Shown: piece by piece, positions 53,362-61,238 of the stretch
Layout of the letters: every line of letters starts with the position of its first letter
Numbering within the stretch: position 1 is the first letter of the stretch
NCBI RefSeq assembly: GCF_000312425.1
Contig: NZ_HE997181.1
Location: 2,332,260 to 2,396,259 of the forward strand
Length of the DNA stretch: 64,000 nt
Direction: 5' to 3'
DNA from: Reyranella massiliensis 521
Lineage (GTDB): Bacteria > Pseudomonadota > Alphaproteobacteria > Reyranellales > Reyranellaceae
Position numbers and translations under genes: made by a program
The notes under the pieces: generated by a model
Database searches by the model: none
What the model saw: only the letters and a program-made list of their open reading frames with translations
What the model was told of the DNA's origin: nothing

Positions 53362-53838
53362 ATGTCCATCGTCGAATTTCCCGAGCTCAAGGCTCTGCTG
53401 GTGCGCGACGGCCGCCTGATGGCGCTCGATGTCGGCAGCAAGACCATCGGCATCGCCACGTCGGATGCGCTGCGCATGCTGGCGACGCCGCTCACCACCC
53501 TGAAGCGCGGCAAGCTTGCCGTCGACCTTGCCGCGTTGAACGACCTCACGGCCAAGCATCAGATCAAGGCGCTCGCCGTCGGGTTGCCGCTCAACATGGA
53601 TGGCACCGAGGGTCCGCGCTGCCAGTCGGTCCGTCAGTTCGTTGCCAATATCGCCAATCACGGCCCGCCGGCGCTGGCCGCCTTGCCGGTCGTCCTGCAG
53701 GACGAACGCCTCAGCACCGCAGCCGTGACCCGCGGCATGATCGACGACTACGACATGACTCGCGCCAAACGCGCCGAACGTGTCGACGCTGCCGCAGCCG
53801 CCTGGATCCTGGAGAGTGCGCTAGCGCGATTGCGCTAA
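53362..53838 (+). CDS. ruvX: Holliday junction resolvase-like protein RuvX (YqgF)
   Basis: A 158-residue RNase H-like fold protein. RLMALDVGSKTIGIATSD holds the first catalytic aspartate. LAVGLPLNMDGTEGPRCQSVR and LQDERLSTAAV are the other conserved blocks. It is linked in other bacteria to pre-16S rRNA 5'-end processing and to junction resolution. The ATG at 53362 gives the standard length. Its stop overlaps the stop of the diheme peroxidase gene by two bases. Confidence 0.93.
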   Translation: MSIVEFPELKALLVRDGRLMALDVGSKTIGIATSDALRMLATPLTTLKRGKLAVDLAALNDLTAKHQIKALAVGLPLNMDGTEGPRCQSVRQFVANIANHGPPALAALPVVLQDERLSTAAVTRGMIDDYDMTRAKRAERVDAAAAAWILESALARLR

Positions 53839-55004
53839 GGACAGAGAGGCGCCGGCGCTGGCCGCGGCGGGACGTCGGCATCGAGCGAGCGCAGGAAGGC
53901 CACGAGGTCGGCACTCTGCTCCGACGACAGAGCAAGCGGGCGCACGAGCGGGACGCCGTCGCTGTGCAGGCGATCGGGATTCACTTCCGAATAATGCTTA
54001 ACCACGTCTTCGAGCGTCGCGATGCTGCCATTGTGCATGTAAGGCCCGCCGCGTCCGACCTGCCGCAGGCCGGGAACGCGGAATTCGCCGAAGTTGCTGT
54101 GCAGACGCCGGACATGCCGCGTACGGCGCGCCGCTTCGCCGGTCGTGTCGTCGTTGAACCTGCCGAGGAGGTTGAAGGGACTCGCCGCGAGCCGCTCCAG
54201 TCCCCCCAGCCGGCCGCTATCGACTTCGCCTGGCCGCACGAAGAAGGGAATGCCGACATCGCCGAACTCGCCGTTGGTGAAACGCGGCCCGAAATGACAG
54301 GCATTGCAGTTGGCGGCGCCGATGAACAGCCGCAGCCCGCGCTGCGCCGACAAGGGATACCGCGCCGCGCCATCGCGATCGCCGGCCAGCAGCGCATCCC
54401 GGAAGGCATCGAACGGCGTGCGCGGACTGACCAAGGTCGCCTGGAAGGCCGCCAAGGCCTTGGCCGCATCGACCAGCAGGCGTTCGTCGTCGTTATCGGG
54501 GCTTCTGTCGAATGCCTTTTCGTAGCCACAGGCGAACACGCTGTCGTTGCGCAGCAGGGCGCCGACGCGTTCTGTGCCGCCATTCATCTCGCGAGGGTCG
54601 AGCAGCGGCCGGATGCTCTGCGCCCAGAGCGAATCGCCGGCGCCGTCCCAGCCGAACCAATGGCTGTAGCCGACATTCCAGAGGGACGGCGTGCGGCGAT
54701 CGAGTTCGACCGCGCCCTGTGCCTTCGCCTGGCCGTCGCTCCAGTCGCGACCGGCCTGATGGCAGGTGGCGCAACTCATCCTGCCATCGCCGGAGAGTCG
54801 AGGCTCGTTGAAGAGGTGCTCGCCCAGGAGGGTTCCAGCGGACGTACCGGAGACCCGGTTCGACGGATCGCGCACAGGCGGCGGTGGCCAGGGACCGTGC
54901 CGTCCGATGCTCCTCACCTCTTCGTCCGTCCAGTCGAGTAGCGATTGCGCCGAGGCCCCCGCCGCGGTCGCCGCCAGCACCAGGGCCAGCAGCAACCTGA
55001 TCAC
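53835..55004 (-). CDS. diheme cytochrome c peroxidase / MauG family protein
   Basis: A 389-residue periplasmic protein with a Sec signal ending AGASAQ. Two c-type heme motifs, CATCH (residues 78-82) and CNACH (233-237), place it in the diheme CcpA/MauG family. These enzymes reduce peroxide or perform long-range oxidations on a partner protein. The gene starts with GTG, overlapping the TGA of the YtkA-like gene (GTGA). It is the third gene of an operon with a YtkA-like protein and an exported amidohydrolase. A dedicated partner role, as for MauG or MbnH, is possible. Confidence 0.9.
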   Translation of the reverse strand: MIRLLLALVLAATAAGASAQSLLDWTDEEVRSIGRHGPWPPPPVRDPSNRVSGTSAGTLLGEHLFNEPRLSGDGRMSCATCHQAGRDWSDGQAKAQGAVELDRRTPSLWNVGYSHWFGWDGAGDSLWAQSIRPLLDPREMNGGTERVGALLRNDSVFACGYEKAFDRSPDNDDERLLVDAAKALAAFQATLVSPRTPFDAFRDALLAGDRDGAARYPLSAQRGLRLFIGAANCNACHFGPRFTNGEFGDVGIPFFVRPGEVDSGRLGGLERLAASPFNLLGRFNDDTTGEAARRTRHVRRLHSNFGEFRVPGLRQVGRGGPYMHNGSIATLEDVVKHYSEVNPDRLHSDGVPLVRPLALSSEQSADLVAFLRSLDADVPPRPAPAPLCP

Positions 55005-55405
55005 TTGACGATGATATCGTGCGACAGCCGCTCGCTTTCCTCGCCGGCACGCACGTCGAAAGAGATTTCCCATCGACCAGGCATGTGAAACACCAGACCT
55101 TCGGCGCGATAGCGGCCGTCCGGCCCCGCGACGATAGCCGCCTTGTAGTTCATGCTGTGCCTGTGCTCCGGCATCTGGGCCTCGACGGCGACCAACTCGG
55201 CCGGATTGCCGCCCTTGGTGCAGACATTCAGGACCAGGGCAAAGGGCTCGCCGACCTCGATGCGCACCGGATCGGGGCGGAAGGCGATCATGTAGTGATC
55301 GGAGAAGACCACCCAGCCGGTGCCGCGGCCGAGATCGAGCGGGCAATCCGCCATTGCCGGCATCGCCAGCGTCAACGCCATGAGCGCAATGACCAGTCGT
55401 CTCAT
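55001..55405 (-). CDS. YtkA-like periplasmic protein with Met/His motif
   Basis: A 134-residue exported protein with the signal cleaved near AMA-D (residue 19). The mature part is an Ig-like/FixH-type beta domain. The motif MPEHRHSMNY (residues 78-87) resembles the MPxHxHxM pattern of YtkA-like, possibly copper-binding, proteins. Two cysteines (C21 and C62) could form a disulfide. It lies between the amidohydrolase and the diheme peroxidase with 4-bp overlaps on both sides, so tight co-expression is certain from layout. Metal identity is inference. Confidence 0.8.
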   Translation of the reverse strand: MRRLVIALMALTLAMPAMADCPLDLGRGTGWVVFSDHYMIAFRPDPVRIEVGEPFALVLNVCTKGGNPAELVAVEAQMPEHRHSMNYKAAIVAGPDGRYRAEGLVFHMPGRWEISFDVRAGEESERLSHDIIVK

Positions 55406-56232
55406 CGCTTTCCACCCGAGAGTTCACCGCCGAACAGGCGGTCGCCGTTCTCGAAGGCAATCTTGCGGGCAACGTCGGGCGGCAGGTCGGCCAGCCACTG
55501 GCGTGCCCAGCGTGCATGCTCGATCACGTAATGCCAGCGTTCCGGCGTGAACGTGTCGGTGCCCAGCACGAAGCGATCGGGAAATTCGAGGAATGTCTCG
55601 CGCCAGCCCGGCGCCACCTTGCCGTTCGAGGCATGCGAGGTCAGGAAGGCGAGATCGCACCACAGCGTCGGATAGGTACGCAGCATCTCGCGCACCTTCT
55701 CCGGTCGCTCGAAGCCCGAATGTGCCCAGAGCACGCGCGCCTTGGGATCCTGCTGGAAGTGGCGCACGACGGCATCGGCATCCGAGTGAGAGTGCAGGTA
55801 GAGGCCGTATTGCTTGGCGAGCTCCACGATGCGGCGCATGTTCGGCAGATCGGCATCGGCGCCGTAGATGTGGAACTCGCCGATCGCCACGTATTTGCGC
55901 TTCGACAGGAGATCCTCGACGAAGGGAATCACCGTCGGATCCTTGGCCCAGGTCGAAATCTCGCCGCGCGAGCGATAGGGCCGCAATTCGGGCACGATGA
56001 TGCCGGGCGCCGCGTCCTGCAGCATCCTGGTGCCGTCGTTGTTCGAGCTCGATACCATGGCGCGCTTGACGCCCGCCTTCTTCAGGATGTCCACGACCTG
56101 CGCGGGCGGCACCACGGTCCAGGCATCGTGGCTGTAGTGCATGTGCGCATCGAAGATCGGCAGCTCGTCGGCCTTGGCGGGCGCGACTCCAAGGGCGGCA
56201 ATCAGCGGCAGCAGGACCAGGAAGCGATGCAT
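55402..56232 (-). CDS. exported amidohydrolase 2 (TIM-barrel) family protein
   Basis: A 276-residue protein with a Sec-type signal (MHRFLVLLPLIAALGVAPAKA). It starts its mature part with LPIFDAHMHYSHDAW, the metal motif HxH of the amidohydrolase-2 family. LYLHSHSDADAVVRHF and RVLWAHSGFERPEKV follow, and the late aspartate is in FVLGTDTFTPERW. Relatives are metal-dependent hydrolases or decarboxylases. Export to the periplasm is less common. The start at 56232 has only GAAAGAAA upstream. First gene of the operon with the YtkA-like and diheme proteins. Confidence 0.85.
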   Translation of the reverse strand: MHRFLVLLPLIAALGVAPAKADELPIFDAHMHYSHDAWTVVPPAQVVDILKKAGVKRAMVSSSNNDGTRMLQDAAPGIIVPELRPYRSRGEISTWAKDPTVIPFVEDLLSKRKYVAIGEFHIYGADADLPNMRRIVELAKQYGLYLHSHSDADAVVRHFQQDPKARVLWAHSGFERPEKVREMLRTYPTLWCDLAFLTSHASNGKVAPGWRETFLEFPDRFVLGTDTFTPERWHYVIEHARWARQWLADLPPDVARKIAFENGDRLFGGELSGGKR

Positions 56233-56242
56233 ATGGTTTCTT

Positions 56243-56890
56243 TCAGCCCCGCGGCTTGCGTGCGCCCGGCTTGAGAGGGCAAGCATAGTTGAAGCTAATC
56301 GAGATGCGCTCGCCGGAGAAGCGCGCCGGCGGCACCTCGTGACGCAGCCAGCTCTCGAACAGCAGCAGATCGCCATCTTTCGCCGGCACGTTGACGAAGG
56401 CCTGCTGACTTTCGGGCGCGTCGGCCCGCCGCGGCGGTGCGGCCATGTGATGGACCAGACGCGGGTCCTCGAACTTCAGCGCCCCCGCTCCTTTCGGCAC
56501 CGAGACGTAATAGGCGCCGCTGATGAAGGAGGCCGGGTGAATGTGCATGGAATGTACGGTGCCGGCAGGCATCAGGTTCGCCCAGCAGTCGGCCATCGCC
56601 AGGTCCCGGCCCGAAAGATCGTAGTGCAGATCGCGCGCGAAGGCTTTCACATGGCGGTCGATCCGCTTGCGCAACCTGTCGAACAGAGAAGTGACGAGGT
56701 GCAGCCGGTCGAGCGAGCCGTAGGAAGTGTAGCCGCCCAGATAATGTCGCGCCGACCAGCGCCGTCCTGCCTCGTCGGAGAGGCTGAGGGACTGGCATTC
56801 GTCGGCCAGGTCCTGATTGAAACGCCGCCAGCCGCCGTCGATCAACGAAGCGCGGTAAACCAGTGTCGGAAATAGGGCACGGATCGCCAT
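56243..56890 (-). CDS. putative 2-oxoglutarate/Fe(II) oxygenase (TIGR02466-like)
   Basis: A 215-residue protein of the TIGR02466 type. MHIHPASFISGAYYV and GALKFEDPR are its hallmarks, and FESWLRHEVPPA plus ERISISFNY complete the double-stranded beta-helix with the Fe ligands. Members are predicted hydroxylases of unknown substrate. It is divergent from a PhyH-type dioxygenase, with 44 bp between their start codons. The gene lies 10 bp upstream of the amidohydrolase start and could be the first gene of that operon. Confidence 0.85.
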   Translation of the reverse strand: MAIRALFPTLVYRASLIDGGWRRFNQDLADECQSLSLSDEAGRRWSARHYLGGYTSYGSLDRLHLVTSLFDRLRKRIDRHVKAFARDLHYDLSGRDLAMADCWANLMPAGTVHSMHIHPASFISGAYYVSVPKGAGALKFEDPRLVHHMAAPPRRADAPESQQAFVNVPAKDGDLLLFESWLRHEVPPARFSGERISISFNYACPLKPGARKPRG

Positions 56891-56934
56891 AGCGTGATTA
56901 TCGGTGAACCGGGCGTCTCGTGCTATGCTTTCGC

Positions 56935-57825
56935 ATGCTTACGACCGAGCAGATCGAAGCCTATCGCCGCGACGGCTATCTGGTGATCCCCCGCCTGATC
57001 CAGGGCGAACAACTCGCGCACCTGCGGGCGCTCACCGACCAGATCGTAGCCGAGGCCCGCGGCGTTGCCGCCAACGACGATCTCTACGACCTCGAACCCA
57101 GTCACAGCGCCACGCTGCCGCGGGTACGCCGGCTGAAGCCCGCCATCTTCAAGCGCTACGCCTTCTTCCATGCGCTGGCGCGCGATCCCGCGATCACGTC
57201 GATCCTGAGCCAGCTCCTCGGCCCGGCCATCCGCTTGCATGGCGGCAAGCTCAATATGAAGTCGGCAGGATATGGCTCGCCGGTCGAATGGCATCAGGAC
57301 TGGGCCTTCTATCCGCACACCAACGACGACGTGCTGGCGACCGGGATCTATCTCGACGATTGTGGGGAGAGCAACGGCCCGCTGATGGTCTTGCCAGGCA
57401 CTCACCACGGTCCCGTCCACGACCATCACGCCGACGGCCGCTTCTGCGGCGCGATGAATCCCGCCGTCTGCGGTCTCGATTTCGGCAAGGCCGTGCCACT
57501 GATGGGACCGGCGGGATCGATGACCATCCATCACGCTCGGCTGGTCCATGGCTCGGCGCTCAACCACTCCAACAGCCAGCGTCGTCTGCTGTTGCACGAG
57601 TATGCCGCGGCCGATGCCTGGCCGTTGATGGGCGTGGCCGATTTCGACGAATTCAACAGCCGCATGGTGCTGGGCGAGCCGACCATCGAGCCCCGCATGC
57701 GCCCCGCGCCGATACGCATGCCGCTGCCCCCGGCCGGCCACCAAGGATCGATCTACGAGAACCAGCGCGGATCGGGCCGCCGTTTCTTCGAGACCTATGA
57801 GGAGCGCGTTCGCATTGCCAACTAG
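56935..57825 (+). CDS. phytanoyl-CoA dioxygenase (PhyH) family protein
   Basis: A 296-residue Fe(II)/2-oxoglutarate dioxygenase. EWHQDWAFYPH supplies H120 and D122 of the facial triad, and LVHGSALNHS gives the distal histidine, followed by an arginine for 2-oxoglutarate (QRRLLLHEY). Bacterial PhyH enzymes hydroxylate or halogenate diverse small molecules. I chose the ATG at 56935, while ATG 56920 is five codons upstream. Its 3' end overlaps the first YceI gene by 29 bp, so the gene heads a coupled operon. Confidence 0.88.
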   Translation: MLTTEQIEAYRRDGYLVIPRLIQGEQLAHLRALTDQIVAEARGVAANDDLYDLEPSHSATLPRVRRLKPAIFKRYAFFHALARDPAITSILSQLLGPAIRLHGGKLNMKSAGYGSPVEWHQDWAFYPHTNDDVLATGIYLDDCGESNGPLMVLPGTHHGPVHDHHADGRFCGAMNPAVCGLDFGKAVPLMGPAGSMTIHHARLVHGSALNHSNSQRRLLLHEYAAADAWPLMGVADFDEFNSRMVLGEPTIEPRMRPAPIRMPLPPAGHQGSIYENQRGSGRRFFETYEERVRIAN

Positions 57826-58399
57826 GTTCTTGGGACTGTTCGTCGTTGCCGCTGCGACGCTGCTCTCGGTCGCAGGGCAAAGCGCGTGGGCTGCCGAAGA
57901 CCTCAAGATCGGCGGAAATCGCGGCACCATGGAATTCGCCATCGGCGATTCGCGCATCTTCCGCACGACCGGCGGTTTCCAGACGTGGCAGGGCAATGTC
58001 CAGGTGAACGACGCGGACATGCCCAAGAGCGCCGTCGAGGTCACCGTCCAGACCGACAGCCTAAAGATGATGGACCGCCAGCAGGCCGACATGCTGAAGG
58101 ACTCGGACTTCTTCGACGTCGATCGCTTCCCGCAGATGACGTTCCGCTCGGAGAAGGTCCAACGGACGGGCACGGAAACGCTCAAGATCGACGGCTTCCT
58201 CACCCTGCGCGGCGTCACCCGGCCGATGACCCTCGATGTCACCGTGTCGGACCGCAAGCCCAACGCCGCACCCGGCGCGCGCTATGCCCGCGTCCGCGCC
58301 AAGGGAACGATCAAGCGGTCGGATTTCGGCATGACCAAGTATGTCGATCTGGTGGGCGACAACGTCGAGATCTCGATCACCACCGATGCCTGGCGTTGA
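57797..58399 (+). CDS. YceI family periplasmic lipid-binding protein (first copy)
   Basis: A 200-residue exported protein with signal ending SAWAAED. The YceI lipocalin-like barrel follows: MEFAIGDSRIFRTTGGF, FFDVDRFPQMTFRSEKV and TLRGVTRPMTLDVTV. Known YceI proteins bind isoprenoids such as polyprenyl or ubiquinone-like tails in the periplasm. It overlaps the PhyH gene (29 bp) and the cytochrome b561 gene (14 bp). A second YceI lies on the other side of the cytochrome. Confidence 0.9.
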   Translation: MRSAFALPTRFLGLFVVAAATLLSVAGQSAWAAEDLKIGGNRGTMEFAIGDSRIFRTTGGFQTWQGNVQVNDADMPKSAVEVTVQTDSLKMMDRQQADMLKDSDFFDVDRFPQMTFRSEKVQRTGTETLKIDGFLTLRGVTRPMTLDVTVSDRKPNAAPGARYARVRAKGTIKRSDFGMTKYVDLVGDNVEISITTDAWR

Positions 58400-58940
58400 A
58401 GGCCGCCGCCAGGGGCATCATCCCGGCGCCAAGGCCCTTCACTGGATCACCGCCCTGGCCGTCCTGGGCTTGCTGGGCGTCGGCTTGTGGATGACGGGCC
58501 TGCCGCTGGGGCTGCTGAAGCTCGAAGTCTATGGCTGGCACAAATGGATCGGCCTTACGGTCCTGGTGCTCACCATGGTGCGGCTGTGGTGGCGCTGGCG
58601 CCACCCACCACCGCCCCTGCCCGGCGCCTTGCCGGCTTGGGAGCGCCGCGCTGCCCACGCCGCGCATTGGGCCCTCTTCTTCCTGCTGCTGGCCATGCCG
58701 ATCAGCGGCTGGCTGATGAACTCCGCCGCCGGCGTCGGACTCTACTGGTTCGGCTACGTGCCGATCCCCGATCTGGTGCCGCACGATCCCGCCCTGTTCG
58801 AGACGTTGCGCACGGGCCACCGTGTGCTATCGCGTCTGCTGATGGCGGTCGTCGCCCTGCATGTCGGGGCGGTCGTCTATCACGACGTGTTGCGCCGCGA
58901 CGGCATCTTCCGCCGCATATGGCTGTCCGGAGAAAGATGA
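58386..58940 (+). CDS. cytochrome b561 family protein
   Basis: A 184-residue membrane protein with four helices. Heme-ligand histidines are placed as in bacterial CybB/YceJ: KALHW in helix 1, YGWHKWIG, HAAHWALFF and VVALHVGAVVYHD. It likely passes electrons to or from quinones at the inner membrane. It overlaps the first YceI by 14 bp and the second by 4 bp (ATGA). E. coli has the related pair yceJ-yceI. Here the cytochrome is flanked by two YceI genes. Confidence 0.9.
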   Translation: MPGVEGRRQGHHPGAKALHWITALAVLGLLGVGLWMTGLPLGLLKLEVYGWHKWIGLTVLVLTMVRLWWRWRHPPPPLPGALPAWERRAAHAAHWALFFLLLAMPISGWLMNSAAGVGLYWFGYVPIPDLVPHDPALFETLRTGHRVLSRLLMAVVALHVGAVVYHDVLRRDGIFRRIWLSGER

Positions 58941-59521
58941 TGCGCGCCTGGCTGTTGCTTGCCGCCCTCTTGATGGCCCGTCCCGCCCTGGCCGGCCCGC
59001 AGGATGCGTGGACGGTCGATACGCGCGCGCCCTCGCTCACCTTCTCCGTCACCCAGGTTGGCTCGATCGTGAGCGGCCGGTTCCCGACCTGGACGGGCGA
59101 GATCGTGCTCGATCCCTCGGCCCTGGCGTCGGCCCGCATCGACATCAAGATCGACACGCGCGCCGTCACCGCCAACAACACCGACGTCGATTCGCTGCTC
59201 AAGGGTCCGAACTTCCTCGGCGTCCAGAAGTTCCCCGAGGCCCGCTTCGTGGCAACCTCCATCGTCTCGAAGGGCGGCGACCGTTACGAGGCGCAGGGCA
59301 AGCTCACGATCCGCGACGTCACGCGCGACGCCGTCCTGCCGTTCACTTTGACGATCGTCGACGATCCGTCGAAACCGGGTGCGCTGCGCGCCACCGCGAA
59401 GGGCCGCATCGTCCTCAAGCGGCTCGACTACGGCGTCGGTCAGAACGAATGGGCCAGCACCGGCCAGATCGCCAACGAAGTGACCGTCGACCTCAACATC
59501 GCGGCAAGCCGGCCGCGATGA
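58937..59521 (+). CDS. YceI family periplasmic lipid-binding protein (second copy)
   Basis: A 194-residue exported YceI protein with signal ending ARPALAG. The barrel motifs are SLTFSVTQVGSIVSGRFPTW, NFLGVQKFPEARFVATSIV and DVTRDAVLPFTLT. It is clearly diverged from the first copy, which argues against a recent duplication. GGAGAAAG precedes the ATG, and the gene overlaps both neighbours by 4 bp. Confidence 0.9.
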   Translation: MMRAWLLLAALLMARPALAGPQDAWTVDTRAPSLTFSVTQVGSIVSGRFPTWTGEIVLDPSALASARIDIKIDTRAVTANNTDVDSLLKGPNFLGVQKFPEARFVATSIVSKGGDRYEAQGKLTIRDVTRDAVLPFTLTIVDDPSKPGALRATAKGRIVLKRLDYGVGQNEWASTGQIANEVTVDLNIAASRPR

Positions 59522-60072
59522 TCTCGCGGCGGCGTGCATTGGCGTCCGGCGGCGCGCTGCTTGTCGCCCCCGAGGCGGCAGCGCAAGCCACGACCTGGCC
59601 CGACTGGGTCGGCGTCTATGTCGGCGCCGTCCGCTTCTATCGGTCGATCCCGCTGGAAGACATCGTCCCGCCCCCGCGGAACCCGAGGGTCGACTTCGAC
59701 AGCCCGACACCCTTCGGCCTCCAATTCTCTGTCGACAAGACGGCGGGCGGCAGCAGTGTCTGGCTGCGCATCGACGGCGGCCCGATGCAGACGGCCGAAC
59801 AGGGCGAAACATTGCGCTTCGGCCTGCTGGTCGACGGCGTTGCGTTGCTGGCGTCGACCGATGCCCGGCCGGCGCCGCGATCGGCAAACCTGACCGTGAG
59901 ACCGGACCAGCTTTCCACCGAAGCATTGTTCGCCCATGCCGATGGCAGCTTCTGGCGGCGGCATTTCACCGCCAACTTCACGTCGGCCGGCGCCGACGTG
60001 ATCCTCTGGGTGTTCGATGCCGCCGGCACGCGGGCGCGGACATGGCGCGGCTCGACACGGCGGCGCGGCTGA
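59518..60072 (+). CDS. exported protein of unknown function in the YceI operon
   Basis: A 184-residue protein. It opens ISRRRALASGGALLVAP, a twin-arginine-like signal, with a likely cleavage near AAAQA. The mature part has beta-strand-rich segments and an aromatic core but no domain I recognise. Its ATG overlaps the TGA of the second YceI (ATGA), so it is part of the same operon. Its stop codon directly abuts the stop of the citrate synthase gene on the other strand. Confidence 0.7.
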   Translation: MISRRRALASGGALLVAPEAAAQATTWPDWVGVYVGAVRFYRSIPLEDIVPPPRNPRVDFDSPTPFGLQFSVDKTAGGSSVWLRIDGGPMQTAEQGETLRFGLLVDGVALLASTDARPAPRSANLTVRPDQLSTEALFAHADGSFWRRHFTANFTSAGADVILWVFDAAGTRARTWRGSTRRRG

Positions 60073-61155
60073 CTAGGGCCGCGGCCCGACATAGTTCGAC
60101 TGCGGACGGATGATGCGGCCACCCTTCTCCTGCTCGAAGATGTGGGCGCACCAGCCGGCGACGCGGCCGACGGCGAACAAGGCCGTGAAGGCGCTGCGCG
60201 GCACTTCGAGCGCCTCCAGCAAGAGGGCCGTGTAGAACTCGACGTTGGTGTCGAGGCGCTGTCCGGGCTTGTGCTTGCGCAGCGCGGCGATGGCGCTCTT
60301 CTCGACTTCGACGGCGAAGGCGAGCCGGCCCGCCGTCTGCGGCAGGGTCGCGACGGTGTTCTTCAGCACATCGGCCCGCGGGTCGCGCACCTTGTAGATG
60401 CGATGGCCGAAGCCCATCAGGCGCGTGCCTTTGGCAAAGGCGTCGTCCAGCCAGGCCGCCGCGTTCTCCGGCTTGCCAATCTCGTCGAACATGTCGAGCA
60501 CCGGCCCCGGCGCACCGCCGTGCAGCGGCCCCTTCAAGGCGCAGAGTGCGGCCAGCACCGAGGAGATGAGGCCCGCCCGCGTCGAGGCGACGACGCGCGC
60601 CGTGAAGGTCGACGCATTGAAGCCGTGATCGGCGACGGTCGCGAGATAGGCGTCGAGGCCTTTCTCGAAAGCAGCGTCCGCACGCTTGCCCCGGACCATG
60701 CGCAGGAGATCCTGGGCGGTGGTGAGCGTCGGATCCGGCGCCAGGGCCGACTTGCCCTCGGCGGCACGCAGCAGCGCGGCGAGGAACACCGGCAGCGCAC
60801 CGCAGACCAGATAGTGATGCGGCATCGGCTCGGAATCGGCCAGCATGCCGAGCCCGACCCGCAGCCCCTCGACCGGCGTCAGTCCCTTGGTGGCAGCGAC
60901 CAGCTTGGGCACCTCGGCGAAGGCCCGCACCCGCGCCGCCGCCAGCCCCTGGCGCACGGCGGCCTCGTCGCCGCCGCTCTGTGCGAAATCCGTCCAGAGC
61001 AGGGCCGCGACGCCCTCGAAGCCTGTCTCGGCGGCCAGTTCCTCGATGGCATGCCCCCGGACGATCAGCCGGCCGGCCTCGCCATCCACCTCGCTCATCA
61101 GTGTGTCGGCCACGACCACCCCGTCGAGCCCGCTGTTCACCCGTGTCTGAAGCAT
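60073..61155 (-). CDS. citrate synthase / 2-methylcitrate synthase family protein
   Basis: A 360-residue citrate-synthase-fold enzyme of the short (dimeric, CitZ-like) type. It joins acetyl- or propionyl-CoA with oxaloacetate. Histidines H177, H212 (GPLHGGAP) and H251 (FGHRIYK) and arginines R260 and R350 are conserved. The usual catalytic aspartate in NVDFY is glutamate here (E306 in NVEFY), a conservative change that might alter the activity. AAGGGG precedes the ATG. The gene is divergent from a citrate synthase fused to a DNA-binding domain, so it is a probable regulatory target of that protein. Confidence 0.88.
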   Translation of the reverse strand: MLQTRVNSGLDGVVVADTLMSEVDGEAGRLIVRGHAIEELAAETGFEGVAALLWTDFAQSGGDEAAVRQGLAAARVRAFAEVPKLVAATKGLTPVEGLRVGLGMLADSEPMPHHYLVCGALPVFLAALLRAAEGKSALAPDPTLTTAQDLLRMVRGKRADAAFEKGLDAYLATVADHGFNASTFTARVVASTRAGLISSVLAALCALKGPLHGGAPGPVLDMFDEIGKPENAAAWLDDAFAKGTRLMGFGHRIYKVRDPRADVLKNTVATLPQTAGRLAFAVEVEKSAIAALRKHKPGQRLDTNVEFYTALLLEALEVPRSAFTALFAVGRVAGWCAHIFEQEKGGRIIRPQSNYVGPRP

Positions 61156-61170
61156 GACAATCCCCTTGGC

Positions 61171-61230
61171 TGTTCATGCTGAACATTCGGCCGAACATAT
61201 ATGTTGTCAATATTGATTGAATTTATCAAT
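61171..61230. promoter_or_regulatory. palindrome cluster between two divergent citrate synthase genes
   Basis: The 83-bp gap holds four symmetric elements. They are TGTTCA-TGC-TGAACA (61171-61185), AACATATATGTT (61194-61205), TCAATATTGA (61207-61216) and ATTGAT-N7-ATCAAT (61212-61230). The first two share the half-site GAACA/AACAT, which occurs directly repeated at 61181 and 61193. Centres of the first two are about two helical turns apart. This is a strong candidate operator for the HTH-fused protein encoded next to it. Confidence 0.55.
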
Positions 61231-61238
61231 AATTATGA

